DNA of 10,439 bases, taken from contig CAITLX010000372.1 of NCBI GenBank assembly GCA_903893335.1, positions 1-10,439 on the forward strand, read 5' to 3'. Under the pieces are notes generated by a model that saw only the letters and a program-made list of their open reading frames with translations, was not told the DNA's origin and searched no databases. Source of the stretch: an uncultured delta proteobacterium (GTDB lineage: Bacteria > Myxococcota_A > Polyangia > Polyangiales > Polyangiaceae). How positions within the stretch are numbered: the first letter of the stretch is position 1; every line of letters begins with the position of its first letter. The position numbers and the translations under genes are program-made. Shown piece by piece: positions 5,001 through 10,439 of this stretch.

Positions 5001-7283
5001 TCACGAGCCGGGCTGGAGGAAGCGCGCGAGGATCTTCTTCTCGCCCCAGCCGGGGAAGAACGCGACGACGATGGGCTCGGTGCCGGCCTCGAGGCGGCGC
5101 ACCTCGCCGTCGCCGAAGCGCGCGTGGCGCACGCGGGCGCCGGGCGCGAACGCGTGCTCGGCGTCGTCGGCCGCGGTGTCGTCGTACACCTCGCGGTCGA
5201 TGTACCGCTCGCCGGCGGCGGCCGGAGGGGCAGCGGGCGCGACGCGCGCCTGCGGGTGCGACCAGCGCGTCACGGGCGCGGGCGCGACGCGGGGCTCGAA
5301 CCTGGCGGTCGGCGCGGGCTGGGTCGAGAGCTGCTCGACGGCGTCGGCCGGGAGGCCACGGAGAAACAGGCTCGGGCGCCCGTAGCGCGTCTGGCCGTAG
5401 AGCGTGCGCACGGCGGTGTGCGTCATCCAGAGGCGGCGGCGCGCGCGCGTGATGGCGACGTAGGCGAGGCGGCGCTCCTCCTCGAGCTCGTCGCGCTCGT
5501 CGGGGGCGAGCCCCTTGTAGGGGAAGACCTCGTCCTCCATGCCCGTCATGAGCACGGCCTCGAACTCGAGCCCCTTGGCGGCGTGCACCGTCATCATCGG
5601 GACCTTGGGGACGTCGCCGAGCTGATCGGCGTCGGCGGCGAGCGTCACGCGCTCGAGCCAGCCCGAGAGCGACGGCACGTCGCCGGCCGCGAGCGCCTCC
5701 TCCTCGTACTCGCCGATGGACGAGATGAGCTCGCCCAGGTTCTCGAGGCGCGCGTCTGCCTCGGGGGAGTCCTCGGCCTCGAGCACCTTGCGGTAGCCCG
5801 ACGCGTCGAGCACGCGCGCGGCCATCTCGCTCGGCGAGCCCTGCGCGGCCTCGCGCGCGAGGCCCGTGATGAGCACGCGGAAGCTCGCGAGCTTCTTGCG
5901 CGCCGCCGAGCCGAGCTCGGGCGCGTCGAGGCCGACCTCGACCGCGTCGTAGAGGCTGATGCCGCGCTCGTCGGCGAGCGCGAGCAGCCGATCGACCGTC
6001 GTCGAGCCGATGCCGCGCGCGGGCACGTTGATGATGCGCTGCAAGTCCACGTCGCTGCGCGGGTTGGCGAGCACGCGCAGGTACGCGACGACGTCCTTGA
6101 CCTCGGCGCGGTCGAAGAACTTGGTGCCACCGATGATCTGGTAGGGCACGTTCTCCGAGCGCATCGCCTCTTCGAGGACGCGCGACTGCGCGTGCGTGCG
6201 GTAGAACACGGCGATGTCGCGCGGCGAGGTGCCGCCCGCGACCAGCTCGCGCACCCGCGCGACGACGAACGCGGCCTCGTCGCGCTCGTCGCGCGTGGAG
6301 ACGATGCTCACCTTCGCGCCCTCGTCGTTGTCGGTCCACAGCTCCTTGGGCTCGCGGTCGCGGCTCTCGGCGATGACCGAGAGCGCAACGCGCACGATGC
6401 GGGCCGCGGAGCGGTAGTTCTGCTCGAGCTTCACGACCTCGGCGCCGGGGAAATCGTGGCGAAAGCCGCGGATGTTGCGCACGTCGGCGCCGCGCCAGCG
6501 GTAGATGCTCTGGTCGTCGTCGCCGACGACGCACAGGTTGCGGTGCCCGGCGACCAGCTGGCGCAGCAGCCGGTACTGCACATGGTTGGTGTCCTGGAAC
6601 TCGTCGACCAGCACGTAGCGGAAGCGCTCGCGCAGCTCGTAGCCCTCGGGCGACTCGCTCTCGGAGATGCGCATGACGTGCAGCAGCAGGTCGTCGAAGT
6701 CGACGGCGTTGCACGACGCGAGCTTCTTCTCGTAGCGCTCGTAGACCTCGACGAGCTTGTCGTCGACGTACGACTCGGGCGTGACGTCACGCGGGCTGCG
6801 CCCCTCCTGCTTCTCCTTGTGGATGCGCGCGAGCAGCGCGCGCGCGGGCCAGCGCCGGTCGTCGAGGTCGAGCTCCTTGACGATGCGCGCGACGACCGCG
6901 CGCTGATCGCCGTCGTCGTAGATGACGAAGTCGCGCCCGAGCCCGACGGCCGAGTGGTAGCGGCGCAAGAGGCGCGCGCAGGTCGCGTGGAACGTGCCCA
7001 CCCACAGGTCGCGGCCGACGTCCTCGCCGACGAGCCGCTCGAGGCGCGCGCGCATCTCGCCCGCGGCCTTGTTGGTGAAGGTCACGCACAGGATCTTCCA
7101 CGGCGGCACGCGGTGGGTCGCGAGCAGGTTGGCGACGCGGTAGGTGATGACGCGCGTCTTGCCGCTGCCGGCGCCGGCGAACACGAGCAGCGGCCCCTCG
7201 GTCTGCGCGACGGCGCGCGCCTGCGGCTCGTTCAGCTCGGCGGCCGGATCGGGGTGCACGCGACGGCGGGTAGCACCGCGCAC
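5001..7283 (-). CDS. pcrA: ATP-dependent 3'-5' DNA helicase, PcrA/UvrD type (SF1A)
   Basis: This helicase unwinds DNA in nucleotide excision and mismatch repair and clears recombinase and stalled RNA polymerase. The 760 residues hold every SF1A motif: Q-motif LNEPQ (17-21), Walker A AGAGSGKT (36-43), Ia VTFTNKAAGEM (67-77), GTFHA (96-100), Walker B VDEFQDT (226-232), III VVGDDDQSIYRWRGA (252-266), IV LEQNYRS (286-292), V TVHAAKGLEFE (565-575), and VI EERRLAYVAITRAR (602-615). An Ala/Pro-rich linker (about 652-690) leads to a small beta domain (about 712-757: PGARVRHARFGDGEV and AFFPGWGEKKILARF). This matches the PcrA/UvrD C-terminal Tudor-like module known to bind RNA polymerase. It starts at GTG 7283 without a clear Shine-Dalgarno; GTG 7259 is an alternative. 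It lies 25 bp after the rhomboid gene, so the two are probably co-transcribed. The UvrD/PcrA/Rep distinction rests on the C-terminal module. Confidence 0.95.
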   Translation of the reverse strand: MRGATRRRVHPDPAAELNEPQARAVAQTEGPLLVFAGAGSGKTRVITYRVANLLATHRVPPWKILCVTFTNKAAGEMRARLERLVGEDVGRDLWVGTFHATCARLLRRYHSAVGLGRDFVIYDDGDQRAVVARIVKELDLDDRRWPARALLARIHKEKQEGRSPRDVTPESYVDDKLVEVYERYEKKLASCNAVDFDDLLLHVMRISESESPEGYELRERFRYVLVDEFQDTNHVQYRLLRQLVAGHRNLCVVGDDDQSIYRWRGADVRNIRGFRHDFPGAEVVKLEQNYRSAARIVRVALSVIAESRDREPKELWTDNDEGAKVSIVSTRDERDEAAFVVARVRELVAGGTSPRDIAVFYRTHAQSRVLEEAMRSENVPYQIIGGTKFFDRAEVKDVVAYLRVLANPRSDVDLQRIINVPARGIGSTTVDRLLALADERGISLYDAVEVGLDAPELGSAARKKLASFRVLITGLAREAAQGSPSEMAARVLDASGYRKVLEAEDSPEADARLENLGELISSIGEYEEEALAAGDVPSLSGWLERVTLAADADQLGDVPKVPMMTVHAAKGLEFEAVLMTGMEDEVFPYKGLAPDERDELEEERRLAYVAITRARRRLWMTHTAVRTLYGQTRYGRPSLFLRGLPADAVEQLSTQPAPTARFEPRVAPAPVTRWSHPQARVAPAAPPAAAGERYIDREVYDDTAADDAEHAFAPGARVRHARFGDGEVRRLEAGTEPIVVAFFPGWGEKKILARFLQPGS

Positions 7284-7308
7284 GCGAGGGGTCGAGGGGG
7301 GGCGCGCG

Positions 7309-8175
7309 CTACTCGTCGAGCGCGCTCGCGGCGTGGCCCCGTCGCGCGCGACGCTGCTCCTCGAGGCTGCGCAGCACGCGCCACTCGGGCGAGAAGTGGG
7401 GCAGGACGAGGCTGACGACGCAGAGCGCGAGGCACACGCCGGCGGCGATGTTCACCGCGCGCGCGATGCGCCAGGGGCGCGACTCCTTGGCGAAGAGCAC
7501 GCCGAGCCCCATGCCGGCCGCGAGGCCGCCGAGGTGCGCGGCCTGGTTGGTGCGCAGCACGAAGTACCAGACGACGCTGTAGAGGACGGTGCGCACGAGC
7601 GCCTGGCGGAAGCCCGGGTCGCGCCGCGCGAGGCGGTCGCCGAGCAGCACGCCGACGAAGCCGAACGCCGCGCCGCTCGCGCCGGCGGTCGGCACGAGCG
7701 CGGGGGCGTACCACCAGGTGCTCACGAGGAAGCCGAACACGCCCGTGATGACGTAGGCGAGCACGGTGCGGGCGGGGCCGAAGCGCGTCTCGAGCGCGCG
7801 CCCGAGGTCGGCCAGCGCCATGACGTTGAAGACGATGTGCAGCACGCCGTAGTGCACGAAGCAGGCGGCGAGCAGCCGGTAGGGCTCGGTCAGGCCGTCG
7901 TCGCCGAGCAGGCCCCCGAAGCGCGCGGCGACCCAGACGGGCATGCCCGTGAACAGCCCGCCGCCGAGGCCGCCGGCCACCGCGAGCTGGAGCGCGAAGA
8001 CGACGATGGAGAGCGCGCAGAGCGCCTTGGTGGCGGGGTGCTGCACGCGGCTCGCCTCGTGCACGAGGGCCGCGAGCGGCCCGGGAGGCAGCCACCGGCC
8101 GCAGCGGCCGCAGTGGGGCTCGTCGACCGCCGTGTAGTAGCGGCAGTAGGGGCAATTTCGGCCTCCGAGCGTCAC
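7309..8175 (-). CDS. Rhomboid family intramembrane serine protease with N-terminal zinc ribbon
   Basis: Rhomboids cleave transmembrane substrates inside the inner membrane with a Ser-His dyad. Starting at GTG 8175 the product has 288 residues. Residues 8-25 form a CxxC-x10-CxxC zinc-ribbon-like motif (CPYC...CGRC). Multiple hydrophobic helices follow. The TM2 motif HYGVLHIVFN carries H108, H113 and N117, the nucleophile S167 lies in GASG, and H214 in AAHLGG completes the dyad. A further hydrophobic helix (about 241-260) and a charged tail rich in Arg and Glu end the protein. The frame is open to 8286 but that would overlap divergent ompH, and the added residues look like translated intergenic DNA. 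GTG 8175 lacks a Shine-Dalgarno, so the start is less certain than the identity. Substrate unknown; pcrA follows by 25 bp. Confidence 0.92.
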   Translation of the reverse strand: MTLGGRNCPYCRYYTAVDEPHCGRCGRWLPPGPLAALVHEASRVQHPATKALCALSIVVFALQLAVAGGLGGGLFTGMPVWVAARFGGLLGDDGLTEPYRLLAACFVHYGVLHIVFNVMALADLGRALETRFGPARTVLAYVITGVFGFLVSTWWYAPALVPTAGASGAAFGFVGVLLGDRLARRDPGFRQALVRTVLYSVVWYFVLRTNQAAHLGGLAAGMGLGVLFAKESRPWRIARAVNIAAGVCLALCVVSLVLPHFSPEWRVLRSLEEQRRARRGHAASALDE

Positions 8176-8183
8176 CGGGCGCG

Positions 8184-8189
8184 AGCATA
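8184..8189 (-). promoter_or_regulatory. Possible -10 element for the rhomboid-pcrA unit
   Basis: TATGCT on the minus strand fits the TAnnnT form of a sigma-70 -10 element and ends 8 nt before GTG 8175. No -35 is visible at the proper distance. If real, transcription would start almost at the start codon, giving a leaderless message, which would explain the missing Shine-Dalgarno. Confidence 0.3.
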
Positions 8190-8229
8190 GGCGACGCACG
8201 GCCCGCGCGCGACCTCGCGGGGGCGATCC

Positions 8230-8258
8230 TTGACGGCCCACGACGCCCCAGGTACGCC
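8230..8258 (+). promoter_or_regulatory. Possible sigma-70 promoter for ompH-lpxD-lpxA
   Basis: TTGACG (8230-8235) matches five of six -35 bases. After a 17-bp spacer lies TACGCC (8253-8258), a poor -10 that keeps only T1 and A2. The predicted start near 8265 would leave only about 3 nt before the ompH ATG at 8268. The 92-bp gap between the divergent starts must hold promoters for both units, which supports looking here, but the -10 is weak. Confidence 0.35.
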
Positions 8259-8267
8259 CCGGCGCGC

Positions 8268-8852
8268 ATGCTCTCCCCCCGGTCACGCCTCGCTCCGCTC
8301 GCCGCGCTCGCGGTCTTCTGCTTCGCGTCCGCCGCCCTCGCCGAGACCAAGCTCGCCGTCGTCGACGTGCAGCGCGCGGTCATGGAGAACGAGGAGGGGC
8401 TGCGCGCCCAGGCCCAGCTGAAGAAGTACTTCGACAAGAAGCAGCAGGAGCTCGACGGCAGGCAGTCGGAGCTGGCCAAGGAGAAGGAAGACATCGAGAA
8501 GCAGGTCAAGGTGCTCCCGCAGGCGCAGCTGCAGAAGCGCATGGAAGACTGGCAGAAGAAGGCCAGCGAGCTTCAGGCTGTGTTCGTCGAGTACAACAAG
8601 GAGCTGCAGAAGAAGCAGAGCGAGATGACGCAGCCGATCTACGGCAAGGTCGTCGCCCTGCTGCGCCGCATCGCGACCCAGGAGGGCTACGACGCCATCC
8701 TCGAGAAGCAGGCGGTGCCCTACATGCGCAGCGACCTCGACCTCACCGACAAGATCATCCAGCTCTACAACGGCGGCGGCGCTGCGGCGGACAAGCCCGC
8801 GGCCCCTGCGGCGAGCGGCGCGGCTGCGCCGAAGCCCGCGCCCAAGCCCTGA
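8268..8852 (+). CDS. ompH: OmpH/Skp family periplasmic chaperone
   Basis: Skp-type chaperones hold unfolded outer-membrane proteins in the periplasm on their way to the Bam complex. The 194-residue precursor has a signal peptide with Arg residues at 5 and 7, a hydrophobic core at about 9-23, and a likely cleavage after ALA25. The mature part opens with the family strand KLAVVDVQRAVMENEEG. A long Lys/Gln/Glu-rich coiled coil (about 45-125) forms the tentacle, and the closing strand and helix include GYDAILEKQAVPYM and DLTDKIIQLYN. A Gly/Ala/Pro/Lys-rich tail (169-194) extends past the family core. No good Shine-Dalgarno precedes the ATG. It is divergent from the rhomboid gene and 17 bp before lpxD. 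bamA, often its upstream neighbour, is not there. Confidence 0.94.
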   Translation: MLSPRSRLAPLAALAVFCFASAALAETKLAVVDVQRAVMENEEGLRAQAQLKKYFDKKQQELDGRQSELAKEKEDIEKQVKVLPQAQLQKRMEDWQKKASELQAVFVEYNKELQKKQSEMTQPIYGKVVALLRRIATQEGYDAILEKQAVPYMRSDLDLTDKIIQLYNGGGAAADKPAAPAASGAAAPKPAPKP

Positions 8853-8869
8853 GCTGAAGGCTCGACCGG

Positions 8870-9805
8870 GTGACCGGCGTCGCCCTCCCCGAGCCGCGCA
8901 CGCTCGCGTCGCTCGCTGCCGAGCTCGGCGGCGACGTCGACGCGGCGGCCGCCGACCTCGTCGTCACGCGCGTCGCGCCCATCGCGGGCGCGGGGCCGGG
9001 CGATCTCGTGCCCATCACGTCGTCGCGCGGCGCGGCCCAGGCCGCGGGGTGCGCGGGGGTGCTGCTCGTCGAGCGCTCGCTGGCCGATCGCGTCGCGGCC
9101 GGGCGCAGGTGGGTGAGCCCGCACGCGTCCTGGGCGCTCGCGTCGCTCCTCGATGGGCTCGCGCCTCGCTGGGCGAGCGCGCCGCGTGGGCCCGCGCACG
9201 TCGAGCCGGGCGCCGACGTCGCGCCCGACGCGGTGCTCGGGCCAGGCGCGGTGGTGCTCGCGGGCGCGGTCATCGGGGCGGCGACCTCGGTGGGCCCGAA
9301 CGCCGTCGTGTACGGAGGGGTGACGCTGGGCCGCCGCGTCGTCGTGGGCGCGGGCGCGGTGCTCGGGCGCCCCGGCTTCGGGTGGGTCGCGGGGCCCGAC
9401 GGCGCGCGCAGGCGCATGCCGCAGCTTGGCGGCGTCGTGGTCGAGGACGACGTCGAGATCGGCCCGCTCGCGACGGTGGACGCGGGCACGCTCGGCCCCA
9501 CGGTGCTGCGCCGCGGCGTGAAGCTCGACGCGCAGGTGCACGTCGGGCACAACGTGGAGATCGGTGAGGCGACGATCGTCGCGGCGCAGACGGGCTTCGC
9601 CGGCTCGGTGCGCGTCGGCCAGGGGGTGCAGGTCGGCGGGCAGGTCGGCGTCGCCGATCACGTCACGCTGGGGGCGTTCGCGCGCATCGCCGCGAAATCG
9701 GGCGTCATCGGGGATGTCCCCGCCGGGCGCACCGTGGCAGGCTACCCCGCGGTCGATCGGGCGCGGTGGCTGCGCGGCATGGCGCGCCTGCTGCGCCGAG
9801 GCTGA
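8870..9805 (+). CDS. lpxD: UDP-3-O-acylglucosamine N-acyltransferase
   Basis: LpxD adds the second 3-hydroxyacyl chain, from acyl-ACP to the 2-amino group of UDP-3-O-acylglucosamine, in lipid A synthesis. It has 311 residues against 341 in E. coli. The N-terminal alpha/beta domain (about 8-105) precedes left-handed beta-helix hexapeptide repeats (about 108-285). Recognisable points are GRPGFGW (167-172), PQLGGVVVEDDVEIG, KLDAQVHVGHNVEIG with H227 at the position of catalytic H239 of E. coli, AAQTGFAGS, H264 matching H276, and C-terminal AGYPA. Two departures are visible: the FxxNxxY region that stacks on the uracil reads PITSSRG (P48 and G54 at the aromatic positions), and IDRG is VDAG. The C-terminal helix is also short. 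GTG start at 8870 with GAAGG 9 nt upstream. Sits 17 bp after ompH and 13 bp before lpxA. Confidence 0.93.
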   Translation: MTGVALPEPRTLASLAAELGGDVDAAAADLVVTRVAPIAGAGPGDLVPITSSRGAAQAAGCAGVLLVERSLADRVAAGRRWVSPHASWALASLLDGLAPRWASAPRGPAHVEPGADVAPDAVLGPGAVVLAGAVIGAATSVGPNAVVYGGVTLGRRVVVGAGAVLGRPGFGWVAGPDGARRRMPQLGGVVVEDDVEIGPLATVDAGTLGPTVLRRGVKLDAQVHVGHNVEIGEATIVAAQTGFAGSVRVGQGVQVGGQVGVADHVTLGAFARIAAKSGVIGDVPAGRTVAGYPAVDRARWLRGMARLLRRG

Positions 9806-9818
9806 CGTCTCCCCGAAG

Positions 9819-10439
9819 ATGAGCGCGCCCCCCCACGCACCCCCGTCGCCTGCGTCGAGCCGCGCCTCGGCCGAGCCCCGCATCCACCCGAGCGCCGTCG
9901 TAGACCCGGCGGCGCGCCTCGCGGACGACGTGCGCGTCGGGCCGCTCTGCGTCGTCGGAGGCGGCGTCGAGATCGGCCCCGGCTGCGAGCTCGTCGGCTC
10001 GTGCACGCTGCTCGGGCCGATGCGCCTCGGGGCGCGCAACGTCGTGTGGCCCTACGCGGTGCTCGGCGCCGCGCCGCAGGACAGGTCGCACCGCGGCGAG
10101 CCGACGCGGCTCGAGGTCGGCGAGGGCAACGTGTTCCGCGAGCACGTCACGGTGCACCGCGGCACCGCGAAGGACCGCGCCGCGACGCGGCTCGGCTCGT
10201 TCGGCATGTACCTCGTCGGCGCGCACGTCGCGCACGACGTCGTCGTCGGCGATCACGTGGTGCTCGCCAACGCGACGCTGGTCGGCGGGCACGCGTGCGT
10301 CGGCGATCACGTCGTCACCGGAGGGGGCGCGGCGCTCGCGCCCTTCGTGCACGTCGGCGAGAGCGCGTTCGTCGCGGGCGGCGCGTGCGTCGAGCGCGAC
10401 GTGCCGCCGTTCGTCGTCGCGGCGGGCGACCGCGCCCGC
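9819..10439 (+). CDS. lpxA: UDP-N-acetylglucosamine O-acyltransferase, 3' end cut by window
   Basis: LpxA catalyses the first lipid A step, moving a 3-hydroxyacyl chain from ACP to the 3-OH of UDP-GlcNAc. The 207 visible residues cover the hexapeptide-repeat beta-helix; roughly 55-60 should lie beyond the window. A 20-residue Pro/Ala/Ser-rich extension precedes IHPSAVV, where E. coli LpxA starts. Matching motifs are GAAPQD, GEPTRLEVG, REHVTVHRGT, AHVAHD with H139 at catalytic H125, H158 at H144, and DVPPFVVAAGDRA. G187 aligns with E. coli G173, the hydrocarbon-ruler residue linked to long (C14) chains. The VHQF motif holding H160 and Q161 is replaced by LAPF (173-176). ATG at 9819 lies 13 bp after lpxD with only GAAG directly before it, suggesting translational coupling. 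fabZ, often placed between these genes, is absent. Confidence 0.92.
   Translation, partial: MSAPPHAPPSPASSRASAEPRIHPSAVVDPAARLADDVRVGPLCVVGGGVEIGPGCELVGSCTLLGPMRLGARNVVWPYAVLGAAPQDRSHRGEPTRLEVGEGNVFREHVTVHRGTAKDRAATRLGSFGMYLVGAHVAHDVVVGDHVVLANATLVGGHACVGDHVVTGGGAALAPFVHVGESAFVAGGACVERDVPPFVVAAGDRAR

Noticed and set aside
4914..7415. 833-codon open frame on the + strand opposite pcrA
   Set aside because: Antisense shadow of the helicase with low-complexity composition and no recognisable fold. Stop-free frames of this length are common opposite genes at this GC content.
8176..8286. 37-residue N-terminal extension of the rhomboid protein
   Set aside because: It would overlap the divergent ompH start and consume the shared promoter region; its composition is that of translated intergenic DNA.

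Overview
The window looks like chromosomal DNA of a very GC-rich, Gram-negative, myxobacterium-like organism (Myxococcota, formerly Deltaproteobacteria). The pointers are strongly GC-biased codon use, a Hanks-type Ser/Thr kinase with a myxobacterial-style HRDVSPPN catalytic loop and a C-terminal membrane anchor, a translation factor IF-3 with a long acidic C-terminal tail, and lipid A genes that show an outer membrane. Species cannot be fixed from the sequence alone.

Layout, left to right. Bases 2-1006 (+) are the 3' part of a membrane-anchored Ser/Thr kinase. It converges on a minus-strand translation cluster read from right to left: a consensus-like promoter (4213-4241), tRNA-Val(GAC) (4108-4179), thrS (2088-4094) and infC (1208-1954). 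The 201-bp gap between the kinase and infC holds a terminator-like hairpin and a small family of hairpin repeats. The thrS-infC junction holds a 29-bp-period direct repeat that could form alternative stems. Right of the tRNA, also on the minus strand, are a small heat shock protein (4341-4769) with a hairpin after its stop, then a PcrA/UvrD helicase (5001-7283), 25 bp downstream of a zinc-ribbon rhomboid protease (7309-8175). From a 92-bp divergent gap the plus strand carries ompH/skp (8268-8852), lpxD (8870-9805) and lpxA (from 9819, cut by the window end), tightly packed as an outer-membrane biogenesis operon.

How the genes work together. tRNA-Val, ThrS and IF-3 serve translation and are probably one transcription unit, with thrS lacking a visible Shine-Dalgarno and starting 13 nt after the tRNA. 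OmpH chaperones outer-membrane proteins, and LpxA and LpxD catalyse the two acylation steps of lipid A synthesis. The rhomboid and the helicase are probably co-transcribed but have no obvious functional link.

This is mainly a housekeeping region. I see no mobile element, CRISPR array, phage or defence cassette. The points worth a second look are the processing-dependent thrS leader, the poly-Asp IF-3 tail, the repeats flanking infC, and unusual residues in LpxD and LpxA.
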